A stretch of DNA of 64,000 bases from Granulosicoccus sp965214025 (lineage in GTDB: Bacteria; Pseudomonadota; Gammaproteobacteria; Granulosicoccales; Granulosicoccaceae). Under the pieces are notes generated by a model. That model did no database searches, was not told the origin of the DNA, and saw nothing but the letters and a program-made list of their open reading frames with translations. Numbering within the stretch: position 1 is the stretch's first letter; every line of letters starts with the position of its first letter. The position numbers and the translations under genes were made by a program. Positions 27,378 through 36,537 of the stretch are shown here, piece by piece. The stretch is taken from the NCBI GenBank assembly GCA_965214025.1, contig CBDCAW010000023.1, forward strand, positions 1 through 64,000, written 5' to 3'.

Positions 27378-28093
27378 CGGCGTCGTCGTCTCGCACTCGT
27401 TCTCGGCTTCCAGGGCACATGCACCACGCACTCCGGGCCAGCCACGTAGAGTCGATCGCCAGATTCCGGCGAGACTGCCATGCCGCCCGTGAAGCCGCCG
27501 AATGCCGGTAGTACTGCATGGTTGTCGCGGAACCAGAAGGCCGGCGCACGCAGTCCGGGTAAACGACCGGTAGACACCCGATAGACCGGATGCAGATGCC
27601 CGCACAGCACGTAGCCGCGTTTGTCGCTCGCCGGATGATGCTGGAGAACGAACGGGTGCTGCACCAGTGATTCCGCCTGCCAGCGTATACGTTCATCGAC
27701 CCGCAGCCGGGCACGTGGCTTGTCATGATTGCCAGCCACGATCTGGATATCCAGATCGGAATGATCATCGAGGAAGTGGCTCAAGGCGAGCAGCCAGGGT
27801 TCGTTGCGTGCCGGCGCTGCATGCATGAAATCACCGAGTATGATGAGGTTCTCGGCACCACTGCCATCTATCAAGGCCGACAGGCGTCGGAGATCATGTT
27901 CACTGATGCCGCCGGGAATGGCGATGCCGGCACGACCGAAGCTGTGTTCCTTGCCGAAGTGAATGTCGGCTACCAGCAAAGTGCGTCGGGCCGGCCAGTA
28001 AAGGCAGCGCTCGGGGTGCAACCAAAGGGTTTCCCCCTGACAGTCACAGGCGATTGACGCTCGTGCGAACTGGTCAGTTGCGGTATTCATCAT
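27374..28093 (-). CDS. pdeM: Ligase-associated DNA damage response metallophosphoesterase PdeM
   Basis: Calcineurin-like endonuclease/phosphoesterase of the ligase-associated repair set. 239 residues with all metal motifs: VADIHFGKEHSF, ILGDFMHA, VAGNHDK and CGHLHPVYR. The Arg-rich tail (SARRRRR) is notable. Its usual partners (exonuclease, ATP-dependent ligase, Lhr-like helicase) are all in this window but 21-27 kb away at 49-54 kb, so the set is split between two loci here. Confidence 0.9.
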   Translation of the reverse strand: MMNTATDQFARASIACDCQGETLWLHPERCLYWPARRTLLVADIHFGKEHSFGRAGIAIPGGISEHDLRRLSALIDGSGAENLIILGDFMHAAPARNEPWLLALSHFLDDHSDLDIQIVAGNHDKPRARLRVDERIRWQAESLVQHPFVLQHHPASDKRGYVLCGHLHPVYRVSTGRLPGLRAPAFWFRDNHAVLPAFGGFTGGMAVSPESGDRLYVAGPECVVHVPWKPRTSARRRRR

Positions 28094-28196
28094 CAGAATC
28101 AGATAGCCGGAAGGTAATCATGCGTAGCAGGTTCATGGGGCGTCACCACACTGTGCACCAGCAGGCAGACACGATTGATGTTCTCATCGTCTGACG

Positions 28197-29105
28197 ATGC
28201 ACGCAGCCTCCCTGCTAGACCGTTCGCTGGCGCGCATCAGTGTCGCCTCGATTGGTGTTGCTGTCGTGGTATTGCTGTTGAAGGTGCTGGCCTACCAGCT
28301 GACCGGGTCGGTGGCGCTGTACTCCGATGCGCTCGAATCCACGATCAACGTGGTTACCGCCTCCATCGCCTGGTACGCGATACGCATCAGTCAGCGCCCG
28401 GCAGATCTCGATCATCCCTTCGGTCATCACAAGGCAGAGTATTTCTCGGCGGTGATCAGCGGTGTGCTGATCGTCCTGGCGGCCATCCTGATCCTGCGCG
28501 AGGCATGGATATCACTGCTCGATGCCCGCGAACTCGATCTGGATTCGGCATCACTGGCGGTGGCCGTGTTGGCCATCGTGCTGAATCTGGCGTGGGCTCG
28601 CTACCTGATTCGGCAGGGTCTGCGTCTGCGCTCGCCCGCCGTCAGTGCCGACGGCCGTCACATCATGAGCGATGTCTGGACGTCGCTCGGCGCATTGGCC
28701 GGTCTGGCGATCGTGCTGTTCACTGGCTGGGACATCGTCGATACAGCGATGGCGGTACTGGTGGCCTTGAACATCCTGCGGGAGGGCTCGCGCGTTATCA
28801 GAACCTCGGTGGATGGCCTCATGGACCGCGCGATCGATGAAGCCGCCGCGAGCAAGATCCGCGCGGCCATCATTGCCAGCGCGACCGGCGCTATCGAGGT
28901 GCACGATATCAAGACGCGATCAGCAGGGCGTATCGATTTTGCCGAGTTCCACCTGGTGGTGGACGGAGCGATGACAGTGTCGGATTCGCATGCCATCTGC
29001 GACCGGATCGAGGCTGCCCTCAAGCAGATCCTGCCCGGTGTGCAAGTGACCATCCACGTCGAGCCGGAGGAGAAGGAGAAGGCCGACAGCCTGCGCATCG
29101 AGTAG
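28197..29105 (+). CDS. Cation diffusion facilitator metal exporter
   Basis: 302 residues, FieF/MamM-like CDF. Six predicted helices; zinc-site motifs SDALES in helix 2, HPFGHHKAEY before helix 3, and HIMSDVWTS (HxxxD) in helix 5. A cytoplasmic ferredoxin-like C-terminal domain follows (about 205-295), with VHDIKTRSAG and FHLVVDG. Exports Zn, Fe or a related divalent metal in exchange for protons; the exact metal cannot be told from the motif. Confidence 0.9.
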   Translation: MHAASLLDRSLARISVASIGVAVVVLLLKVLAYQLTGSVALYSDALESTINVVTASIAWYAIRISQRPADLDHPFGHHKAEYFSAVISGVLIVLAAILILREAWISLLDARELDLDSASLAVAVLAIVLNLAWARYLIRQGLRLRSPAVSADGRHIMSDVWTSLGALAGLAIVLFTGWDIVDTAMAVLVALNILREGSRVIRTSVDGLMDRAIDEAAASKIRAAIIASATGAIEVHDIKTRSAGRIDFAEFHLVVDGAMTVSDSHAICDRIEAALKQILPGVQVTIHVEPEEKEKADSLRIE

Positions 29106-29194
29106 CCGCCGGCGGGTGGTCAGGTAGTGGGCTTACCCGAGATTCGTCGGGTTGCCTGACGCTTCGCCCGGTATTCGAGGATCGAGCCACATCG

Positions 29195-29920
29195 TTAGAA
29201 ATCAATCCCTTTGCGGGCCCGGATACCAGCCTTGAACGGGTGCTTGATCTCCTGCATTTCGCTGACCAGATCGGCTGCAGCGATCAGCTCGGGCTTGGCA
29301 TCTCGGCCTGTCAGAATCACGCTGCAACGGCTCGAACGCTGCCCCAGCGCCTCGACCACATCATTCACATCGAGGTAGTCGTAGCGCAGGGCGATGTTGA
29401 TCTCGTCGAGTAGCACAAGATCATGTTCACCGCCCGTCATCAAGTCGCGTGCACGATCGAAGGCTGCCGTGGCCGCGGCGATGTCGCGTTCGCGATCCTG
29501 AGTCTCCCAGGTGAACCCCTCACCCATGGTGTACCAGGTGATGTCGTCTTCGAAACGGGTGAAGAACTGCTTCTCGCCGGTTTTCCAGTTGCCTTTGATG
29601 AATTGCACGATGGCGACCTTGTGGCCCCAGCCGAGAGCGCGGGCCACCACGCCGAATGCCGAGCTCGACTTGCCCTTGCCATTGCCGGTGTGTACCAGGA
29701 CAAGACCGCGACCGGGGTCGCTGGTCTTCGAGGTTTTCGCTCGCTGCTCCTTCTTGAGCGCCTGCATGCGACGCTTGTGCGCCTCAGGCGAATCGTCGTG
29801 TTCGGCCGGGTCGTCGCCTGCCGCGCGGGCGCCGTTGTCGCCTGCCGCGCGGGCGCTGTTGTTGCCTGCCGCGCGGGCGCCGTTGTTGCCAGCTGTGTTA
29901 GTGGTAGAGTCGTCAGACAT
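29195..29920 (-). CDS. cobO: Corrinoid adenosyltransferase CobO
   Basis: Adds the 5'-deoxyadenosyl ligand to cob(I)yrinic acid a,c-diamide. 241 residues. The core has Walker A VHTGNGKGKSSSAFG (near residue 75), then ALGWGHKVAIVQFIKG and LVLLDEINIALRY, ending ARKGIDF. Before the normal start of the family is an extra segment made of three 8-residue repeats (NNGARAAG, NNSARAAG, DNGARAAG), encoded by 24-bp tandem repeats. Divergent from cobQ; no cobalamin riboswitch box (GCCACTG) is visible in the 160-bp gap. Confidence 0.93.
   Translation of the reverse strand: MSDDSTTNTAGNNGARAAGNNSARAAGDNGARAAGDDPAEHDDSPEAHKRRMQALKKEQRAKTSKTSDPGRGLVLVHTGNGKGKSSSAFGVVARALGWGHKVAIVQFIKGNWKTGEKQFFTRFEDDITWYTMGEGFTWETQDRERDIAAATAAFDRARDLMTGGEHDLVLLDEINIALRYDYLDVNDVVEALGQRSSRCSVILTGRDAKPELIAAADLVSEMQEIKHPFKAGIRARKGIDF
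29814..29885 (-). repeat. 24-bp tandem repeat x3 in cobO
   Basis: Three units (29814-29837, 29838-29861, 29862-29885), differing at one or two bases, in frame, coding 8-residue Ala/Gly/Asn/Arg units. Confidence 0.92.
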
Positions 29921-30080
29921 CGTCGGTATTCATCCGGTGTGCGTGGGCCGCAGTCTATCAGTCAGCCGCCTGGTGAAACCCTCGATGCCCACCTGTACGA
30001 AATCGCTGCTGCAAGATCGCCTGACGATATGATGACCGGCTACCGGCCGCCGCGGATGAGCACTGCTTGCGATCACCCCC

Positions 30081-31631
30081 ATGAAACTCTCTCAGCTTCG
30101 AAGACGCTCGGGCCATACCCTGATGATCCAGGGTACCGGCTCGGATGTCGGCAAGTCGGTCATCGTCGCCGGGCTGTGCCGTATCGCCCGGCGGCGAGGT
30201 TTGTCGGTCGCCCCCTTCAAACCGCAGAACATGTCGAACAACGCTGCGGCCACCGCCGAAGGTGGCGAGATCGGGCGCGCCCAGGCGTTGCAGGCGCAGG
30301 CTGCCGGGCTTGAATTATCGACCGATTTCAATCCAGTTCTACTGAAGCCGCAGAGCGATCGGGCCGCTCAGGTCATCGTGCACGGGCGTGCCCGGCACAC
30401 GCTGGCGGCGGCAGACTACATGGAGCGTCGTGCCGAACTGATCGATGCCGTGATGGAGAGCTATCATCGGCTGGCCAGCCGCCATGACCTTGTTCTGGTG
30501 GAGGGGGCAGGTAGCCCGGCCGAGATCAACCTGCGTGAGCGTGATATCGCCAACATGGGGTTCGCTCGCGAGGCCGGCATTCCGGTGTGCCTGGTGGGTG
30601 ACATCGACCGCGGTGGAGTCATTGCGGCGCTGGTCGGTACGCAGGCCGTGATCGAACCTGCTGATGCCCTGATGATCCGGGGTTTTCTGATCAACCGCTT
30701 TCGCGGCGATCCGCGTCTGTTCGACTCGGGAGTGGCCGGTATCGAACAACGCACCGGTTGGCCTTGCCTGGGCGTGATTCCGTGGCTGCATGCAACGGCT
30801 CGGCTGCCTGCTGAAGACGCGGTATCGATGCGTCAGACTACCGATGACACTACGAACACCGCGACTTCGAAGCGCCTGCGCATCGTGGCGCCCATGCTCT
30901 CCCGCATGGCGAATTTCGATGATGCCGATCCGCTGCGGCTCGAACCGGGCCTGCAGTTCGATTTCATTGCACCCGGCAAGGCGCTGCCGCGCGCCGCCGA
31001 TGTGATCATCTTGTTCGGCACCAAGTCTTCCCTGGGTGATCTGGCGTTCCTGCGCGAGCAGGGTTGGGATCACGATATCATCGCGCATGCGCGTGCCGGT
31101 GGCCGCGTGCTCGGCATCTGCGGTGGGTTCCAGATGTTGGGCAAGCGCATCGTCGATACCGACGGCATCGACGGGCCAGCCGGAGAGGCGCCCGGACTCG
31201 GCCTGCTGGACATCGAAACGACCATGTGCCCGGGCAAGCGAATCGGTCCGGTGCGTGGCGAGTGTGCGTCGAGCGGCATAGAGCTGGAAGGTTACGAGAT
31301 CCATGTCGGGCGGGTGACGGGGCGTGATCTGCAACGACCTCTGCTTCGGCTGGATGATGACCCGGGACACCGACCTGAAAGACGGCCCGAAGGCGCCTGC
31401 AGTGCCGATGGTCTGGTCCAGGGTAGTCATGTCCACGGTCTGTTCACCAGCGACGAGTTCCGTAGACACTGGCTCCAACAGATCGGGGTTGTAGTATCAG
31501 ACATTTACACGAACTACCGTGAAGATGTGGATCAGGCCATAGAAGAGCTTGCCGATGAGCTCGAGGCCCATGTGGATGTCGATGCTCTGTTCGCACTTGC
31601 GTGTGCGCCGGGCGGATGGAAGGGGCCTTGA
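30081..31631 (+). CDS. cobQ: Cobyric acid synthase CobQ
   Basis: Glutamine-dependent amidation of adenosyl-cobyrinate a,c-diamide at four side chains. 516 residues: ATPase domain with MIQGTGSDVGKSVIVAGLCR and FKPQNMSNNAA, LVEGAGSPAEINL, GDIDRGGVIAAL; then the class I-like amidotransferase domain with the nucleophile Cys in LGICGGFQMLGKRI and the closing HGLFTSDEFR. Only cobO and cobQ of the corrinoid pathway lie here, so the rest must be elsewhere or corrinoids are salvaged. Confidence 0.95.
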   Translation: MKLSQLRRRSGHTLMIQGTGSDVGKSVIVAGLCRIARRRGLSVAPFKPQNMSNNAAATAEGGEIGRAQALQAQAAGLELSTDFNPVLLKPQSDRAAQVIVHGRARHTLAAADYMERRAELIDAVMESYHRLASRHDLVLVEGAGSPAEINLRERDIANMGFAREAGIPVCLVGDIDRGGVIAALVGTQAVIEPADALMIRGFLINRFRGDPRLFDSGVAGIEQRTGWPCLGVIPWLHATARLPAEDAVSMRQTTDDTTNTATSKRLRIVAPMLSRMANFDDADPLRLEPGLQFDFIAPGKALPRAADVIILFGTKSSLGDLAFLREQGWDHDIIAHARAGGRVLGICGGFQMLGKRIVDTDGIDGPAGEAPGLGLLDIETTMCPGKRIGPVRGECASSGIELEGYEIHVGRVTGRDLQRPLLRLDDDPGHRPERRPEGACSADGLVQGSHVHGLFTSDEFRRHWLQQIGVVVSDIYTNYREDVDQAIEELADELEAHVDVDALFALACAPGGWKGP

Positions 31632-31692
31632 TAGTTCTTCTGCACGACGGTGATGCGGCAACGGCGAATGCCAGGTGGGAGGGTAGCAGGTG

Positions 31693-33027
31693 ATGTGTTC
31701 ATGGCAGGGCCCGTCGGTTCGTGCAGGCTTGTCCGTCCCTGCGGACTGCTCTGAAGCTGCCAGTCCGATGGACGTGGTCCGCAGGCTCCGGGCTCAGGGA
31801 GAGCAGCCGGTGCTGTTGCTGTCCGGTGATGCGCAAGTGGCGAACGGGCGGTCTCTGGTCGGCATACGCCCCGACGAGACCATCGTTTGCGAACCGGGTA
31901 CCGGCGGCGGCCTGCCTGCCATTCCACCGCGGCTGGTGCACGTTGCGAGCGGGCAGGGACTGTGGGTCGGGGCCATCGCCTACGATGCCGGTCTTGATCA
32001 CCTGGGTATCTTTTCCCGGCATGTGCCGGATGTGCCGGCGCTCATGGCGCAATGGCATGCGAGCTACGCTGCCTTCGACCATGCGAGCGGACGCTGGGAT
32101 CTGCACGGTGCCGCCGGCGAGGCGCATGATGTGCTGGCGGCGGCGATTGCCGACCCACTGACGGCGCCCGCCCTCGCCGAACTGCCGGCCTCGGCGGCGC
32201 GATCGTGGTGTACCCGGGCCGAACATGTCGAGGCGTGCCGGGAGATCCAGCGACTCATCGCACGGGGTGAGGTGTTCGAGGTGAATCTCACGCATGTGCT
32301 GCGGGTGTCCTGGCAGCGCGACGGGTTCGAGCTGTTCGAACGCATGCTGGCGGAGAGTGCGGGCGACCATTCGGCATACCTGTGCATGGGTGGTACGGAG
32401 CTGGTGTCGATTTCGCCCGAGCGCTTTCTTGGTATCGATGGGCGACGATGCGAGACCCGGCCCATCAAGGGAACCCGCAGGCGCGGCAGCAACGAAAGCG
32501 AAGACGCGAGGTTGGCAGAAGGCCTGCTCGCTTCGCACAAGGATCGCGCCGAGAACGTCATGATCGTCGACCTGATGCGTAACGACCTGACAGCCACGGC
32601 GGTATCCGGCAGCGTGGTCGTGGAAGGCCTGTGTCTGCTGGAGAAGACACCTTCGGTGATGCATCTGGTGTCGGTCGTGACCTCCGTCGTGCGTGACTCG
32701 GTGCGGTTGCCGGACGTGCTGGTGTCCTGTTTTCCGGGCGGTTCGATCACCGGTGCCCCCAAGCGTCGCGCCATGGAGATCATCGATCGACTCGAGCGCG
32801 GTAATCGGGGGTTCTATTGCGGGTCGGTGTTCGGTTGGGAGCCTGCACAGCAACGACTGGTCGCAAGCATCGCCATTCGTACCGCCACCGTGCGTGATGG
32901 CATGGCCCGCTATGGAGCAGGCGGGGCGATCACGTTGCTGTCCGATCCGGATGAAGAGGCAGACGAGACGATGATCAAGGCGCGCCCGTTTCTGAACGCG
33001 GTGAATGCGCGCGTGGAAGGCTGGTGA
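31693..33027 (+). CDS. pabB: Aminodeoxychorismate synthase component I
   Basis: Chorismate-utilising enzyme making 4-amino-4-deoxychorismate for folate. About 444 residues; ATG 31693 (or GTG 31690) with GGAGGG upstream. RPIKGTRRRG carries the lysine that separates PabB from anthranilate synthase TrpE (which has Ala). Other motifs: GEVFEVNLTH, DRAENVMIVDLMRNDL, SCFPGGSITGAPKRRAMEII, IAIRTA. The stop overlaps the pabA start, so the two subunits are coupled. Confidence 0.9.
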   Translation: MCSWQGPSVRAGLSVPADCSEAASPMDVVRRLRAQGEQPVLLLSGDAQVANGRSLVGIRPDETIVCEPGTGGGLPAIPPRLVHVASGQGLWVGAIAYDAGLDHLGIFSRHVPDVPALMAQWHASYAAFDHASGRWDLHGAAGEAHDVLAAAIADPLTAPALAELPASAARSWCTRAEHVEACREIQRLIARGEVFEVNLTHVLRVSWQRDGFELFERMLAESAGDHSAYLCMGGTELVSISPERFLGIDGRRCETRPIKGTRRRGSNESEDARLAEGLLASHKDRAENVMIVDLMRNDLTATAVSGSVVVEGLCLLEKTPSVMHLVSVVTSVVRDSVRLPDVLVSCFPGGSITGAPKRRAMEIIDRLERGNRGFYCGSVFGWEPAQQRLVASIAIRTATVRDGMARYGAGGAITLLSDPDEEADETMIKARPFLNAVNARVEGW

Positions 33028-33683
33028 CGATCGTCATCCTCGATAACCGCGACTCGTTCGTGTTGAATGTGCAGCATCGGTTGGCCGAGCTGGATGTGCC
33101 GAGCGTGGTGCTGCCCGCGCACGCCACTCGGCTGGATCAGATAGAGGCGGTCGAACCGAAGGGCTTGATCGTCTCGCCGGGGCCACAGGGCCCGGAAGAG
33201 GCTGGCGTGTCGACGGCTGCCATTCGCGCCTTCGGTATGCGTATACCGGTGCTCGGGGTGTGCCTGGGTCACCAGTGCATCGCGGTTGCCTATGGTGCTC
33301 GAGTTCGGCCGAACCGGAACGCCTGCCATGGGCGCGCCGCGCTGGTCGCAAACGATGGGCAGGGCGTGCTCACGGGTTTACCGCCTTCGTTCATGGCGGC
33401 ACGTTACCACGCGCTGGCAGTGGATACCTTCAGCAACTCGGCCGGTGACGATTCGCCGTTGATCGTGACAGCCACCCTGGTTGACGACGAGACGATGATC
33501 ATGGGTTTGAGACATCGCTACTTGCCCACCGAAGGGGTGCAGTTCCACCCTGAAAGCGTGTTGACACCACACGGCTACCGGATCATCGGCAATTTCGCCA
33601 GGCAGTCCGGGTATCGGGTCGACGATGATCTTGTCGACCGACGCATCGACAAGGCCCTGGCTGTCGTGGAAGGCAGGCACTGA
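33024..33683 (+). CDS. pabA: Aminodeoxychorismate/anthranilate synthase glutamine amidotransferase
   Basis: Supplies ammonia to the upstream synthase. 219 residues, class I amidotransferase: nucleophile Cys80 in LGVCLGHQCIA, oxyanion motif IVSPGPQGPEEAG, and His/Glu of the triad in GVQFHPESVLTPHG. GTG start overlaps the pabB stop by 4 bp. A helical tail after residue 190 is longer than usual. Coupling to pabB favours the folate role, though such subunits may serve TrpE as well. Confidence 0.9.
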   Translation: MTIVILDNRDSFVLNVQHRLAELDVPSVVLPAHATRLDQIEAVEPKGLIVSPGPQGPEEAGVSTAAIRAFGMRIPVLGVCLGHQCIAVAYGARVRPNRNACHGRAALVANDGQGVLTGLPPSFMAARYHALAVDTFSNSAGDDSPLIVTATLVDDETMIMGLRHRYLPTEGVQFHPESVLTPHGYRIIGNFARQSGYRVDDDLVDRRIDKALAVVEGRH

Positions 33684-33701
33684 TACCAGGCACCGATACT
33701 A
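33676..33701. repeat. 13-bp direct repeat at the end of pabA
   Basis: GGCACTGATACCA then GGCACCGATACTA, spanning the pabA stop codon. Short; may be chance or slippage. Confidence 0.5.
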
Positions 33702-33928
33702 CCGTCGGCACCCGGGCGTGCCCGGACGCAACAGCGTGTTGTCGGGAAAAGACAGAACGGCGTCACATTCCCGACCTCCATGATGTCGATATGGAAAAGA
33801 GTGCGTACGTGAACAAGTGTGATTACAATCGGGCATAGATAGGCTCGGAATCCCTACAGTTTCTTGCACTGCAGCGCGAATTGGCTCACGAAATAAACAT
33901 TAAAGTATCAGTAGGGGGCGTTTTAGTA

Positions 33929-33958
33929 TTGGATGGGTATCTATGACGGCTGTACATT
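33929..33958 (+). promoter_or_regulatory. Candidate promoter of the polyol transport operon
   Basis: TTGGAT, 18 bp, TACATT in the 327-bp gap before the binding-protein gene. Directly downstream TTGC-N9-GCAA (33965-33981) is a short inverted repeat that could be an operator. The rest of the gap, which is AT-richer than its surroundings, shows nothing clear. Confidence 0.35.
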
Positions 33959-34010
33959 AGCGTTGTTGCGAAAACGTAGCAATCTCCCTCACAAGATCTC
34001 AGGAGTGACT

Positions 34011-35324
34011 ATGACAGGACTGAAAAGATCAACATTGTTCGCCGCCATCGTGGCTGGCGGTGCCTCCGCCAGTGTGGCGGCCGAAACCGTGACCATCGCT
34101 ACCGTGAACAACGGCGATATGGTCCGTATGCAGAAGCTCACCGGCGAGTTCGAAAAAGAGAACCCGGACATCGATCTGGAGTGGGTCACACTGGAGGAGA
34201 ACATCCTTCGCCAGCGCGTCACGACCGATATCGCCACGAACGGCGGTCAGTACGATGTCATGACCATCGGCACGTATGAGGTGCCGATCTGGGCCAAGCA
34301 GAATTGGCTGCTCGAACTCGACAGCCTCGGCGATGACTACGATACCGACGACATCCTGCCTGCCATCCGTGGCGGCCTTACCGTCGACGACAAGCTCTAC
34401 GCTGCGCCGTTCTACGGTGAATCCTCGATGGTCATGTACCGCACCGACCTGTTCGAGGAAGCCGGCCTGGATATGCCGGACGCACCCACCTGGGAATTCA
34501 TCGGTGAAGCGGCTCGCGAGCTGACCGACAAGGGTAGTGAGCAGTACGGCATCTGCCTGCGCGGCAAGCCGGGTTGGGGCGAGAACATGGCACTCCTGAC
34601 GGCGATGTCCAACTCCTTCGGTGCCCGATGGTTCGACATGGACTGGAATGCCCAGTTCGATCAACCGGAGTGGCAGGAGACCTTGAGTTATTACGTCAGC
34701 CTGCTGAACGATGCAGGTCCTCCCGGGGCATCCGCCAACGGCTTCAACGAGAACCTTGCTCTGTTCCAGACCGGCAAGTGCGCCATGTGGATCGATGCAA
34801 CCGTCGCGGCTTCGTTCGTGACCAATCCGGACGATTCCGAAGTCGCCGACAGTGTGGGTTTCGCACTGGCGCCCGACGCCGGCAAGGGCAAGCGCGGCAA
34901 CTGGCTGTGGGCCTGGACACTGGGCATCCCGGCAGGTACCGACAGTCCCGAGGCCGCTCAGAAGTTCGTCTCCTGGGCAACATCGAAGGCGTATCTGGAG
35001 CTGGTCGCCGAGCAGGATGGCTGGGCCAACGTACCGCCGGGTACTCGCCAGTCGCTCTATGACAACCCCGAGTATCAGAAGGTACCTTTCGCGCAGATGA
35101 CGCTGGAGAGCATCAACTCGGCAGATCCCAACAACCCGACCGTGAAGGAAGTACCGTATGTCGGCGTGCAGTTCGTCGCCATTCCGGAATTCCAGGGTTT
35201 GGGAACCTCGGTCGGCCAGCTGTTCTCGGCAGCTCTGGCGGGTCAGTCCACGATCGATCAGGCTCTGGCCAATGCTCAGCAAGTCACCTCACGTGAAATG
35301 AGTCGTGCCGGTTATCCGAAGTAG
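34011..35324 (+). CDS. Polyol/sugar ABC transporter substrate-binding protein
   Basis: Periplasmic solute-binding protein of the family 1 type (SmoE/MtlE-like). 437 residues. ATG 34011 has AGGAG five bases upstream (the frame is open from 33933). Signal peptide LKRSTLFAAIVAGGASASVAAE. The mature start ETVTIATVNNGDMVRMQKL and the segment GGQYDVMTIGTYEVPIWAK are typical of sorbitol/mannitol binding proteins. The operon with two permeases, an ATPase and a mannitol-type dehydrogenase supports a hexitol ligand. Confidence 0.9.
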   Translation: MTGLKRSTLFAAIVAGGASASVAAETVTIATVNNGDMVRMQKLTGEFEKENPDIDLEWVTLEENILRQRVTTDIATNGGQYDVMTIGTYEVPIWAKQNWLLELDSLGDDYDTDDILPAIRGGLTVDDKLYAAPFYGESSMVMYRTDLFEEAGLDMPDAPTWEFIGEAARELTDKGSEQYGICLRGKPGWGENMALLTAMSNSFGARWFDMDWNAQFDQPEWQETLSYYVSLLNDAGPPGASANGFNENLALFQTGKCAMWIDATVAASFVTNPDDSEVADSVGFALAPDAGKGKRGNWLWAWTLGIPAGTDSPEAAQKFVSWATSKAYLELVAEQDGWANVPPGTRQSLYDNPEYQKVPFAQMTLESINSADPNNPTVKEVPYVGVQFVAIPEFQGLGTSVGQLFSAALAGQSTIDQALANAQQVTSREMSRAGYPK

Positions 35325-35340
35325 GCCGTAGCGGGCCCGA

Positions 35341-35420
35341 CCTTGCGGGCCGGCTGCAGCATCTCGCGGTGTCTCGTGAAAGAGATGCCGCGAGCTTGGC
35401 GGTATTGCTCGCCCGCAAGG
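35341..35420 (+). promoter_or_regulatory. Nested intercistronic RNA hairpin after the binding-protein gene
   Basis: Outer perfect 10-bp pairing 35341-35350 with 35411-35420 encloses an inner 13-bp stem (35363-35375 with 35382-35394, loop GTGAAA). No T run follows. It fits a 3' stabiliser or partial terminator that lowers permease expression relative to the binding protein. The rest of the 337-bp gap (35325-35661) shows no ORF. Confidence 0.6.
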
Positions 35421-35661
35421 CCAGTCCGGCGGTAGATCGCCATCGCATGGCATCTTGTATTAAGCAAGCCTTGCAGTATCTAGCCTTGCAGTATTAGGAT
35501 GATGTTTACTCGAGAAAAGGCAACGGAGGATGATTCGGATCCCTGATCATCGTTGGTCTTTCGCCCCTGCTGGTACCTGTCGGATTCTCCCGAGAAGTAC
35601 TTCGAACTTCTGTTGCTGAGCTCGTGATACGGGTCAGCCTTGCATTTAGAGCGCGAAGTGT

Positions 35662-36534
35662 ATGGCAACTAACCATTCCCAATCTGCGGCACGGCTCATG
35701 GTCTCGCCGGCGGTCATCGTCCTTGCCATATGGATGATCGTGCCGCTGGCAATGACCATCTACTTTTCGGTCTTGCGGTACAACTTGCTCAGTCCGGGGG
35801 AAAACCCGTTCGTCGGTGTCGAGAATTACACCTACTTCCTGAGCGACCCGGCGTTCTTCGCCGCCATCACCAACACCTTGCTGCTGGTCGGCGGGGTTCT
35901 GATCATCACCGTGGGTGGGGCGATACTGCTCGCACTCCTGCTCGACAAGCCCATCTTCGGCCAGGGCATCGTGCGCATCCTGGTCATCGCTCCGTTCTTC
36001 GTCATGCCCACCGTATCGGCGCTGGTGTGGAAGAACATGTTCATGAATCCGGTGAACGGCCTGTTCGCCTACGCCGCCAAGCTGGTCGGCATCGCACCGT
36101 ACGACTTCCTGTCGCAGGCGCCGCTCATGTCGATCATCTTCATCGTGTCATGGCAATGGTTGCCCTTTGCCACACTGATTCTGCTCACCGCCATCCAGTC
36201 GCTCGACAGCGAACAGCTCGAAGCGGCTGAAATGGACGGTGCACCGGCGCTCAAGCGCTTCTGGCATATCATCCTGCCGCACCTGTCGCGTGCGATCACC
36301 GTGGTGATCCTGATCCAGACGATCTTCCTGCTGTCGATATTCGCAGAGATCCTCGTGACGACCAACGGCGGGCCGGGTTACGCCTCGACCAATCTGACCT
36401 ATCTCGTTTATGTACAGTCGCTGCTGCAGTTTGATGTCGGTGGCGGCTCTGCGGGCGGTATCGTCGCCGTCGTCCTCGCCAACATCGTCGCCATCTTCCT
36501 GATGCGGGCGGTCGGCAAGAACCTGGAGCTGTAG
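35662..36534 (+). CDS. Polyol ABC transporter permease (SmoF-like)
   Basis: 290 residues, six predicted transmembrane helices, MalF-type. The cytoplasmic EAA loop is EAAEMDGAPALKRFWHIILP, which docks the ATPase. ATG 35662 has no strong ribosome site. The second permease begins three bases after its stop. Confidence 0.92.
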   Translation: MATNHSQSAARLMVSPAVIVLAIWMIVPLAMTIYFSVLRYNLLSPGENPFVGVENYTYFLSDPAFFAAITNTLLLVGGVLIITVGGAILLALLLDKPIFGQGIVRILVIAPFFVMPTVSALVWKNMFMNPVNGLFAYAAKLVGIAPYDFLSQAPLMSIIFIVSWQWLPFATLILLTAIQSLDSEQLEAAEMDGAPALKRFWHIILPHLSRAITVVILIQTIFLLSIFAEILVTTNGGPGYASTNLTYLVYVQSLLQFDVGGGSAGGIVAVVLANIVAIFLMRAVGKNLEL

Positions 36535-36537
36535 GGC

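Noticed and set aside
29814..29885. CRISPR-like array from the repeats in cobO, lutA or near 20383
   Set aside because: Repeats are contiguous without unique spacers, and no cas genes are present.
29921..30080. Possible cobalamin riboswitch between cobO and cobQ
   Set aside because: No B12-box (GCCACTG or complement) and no conserved arrangement of stems could be found on either strand.
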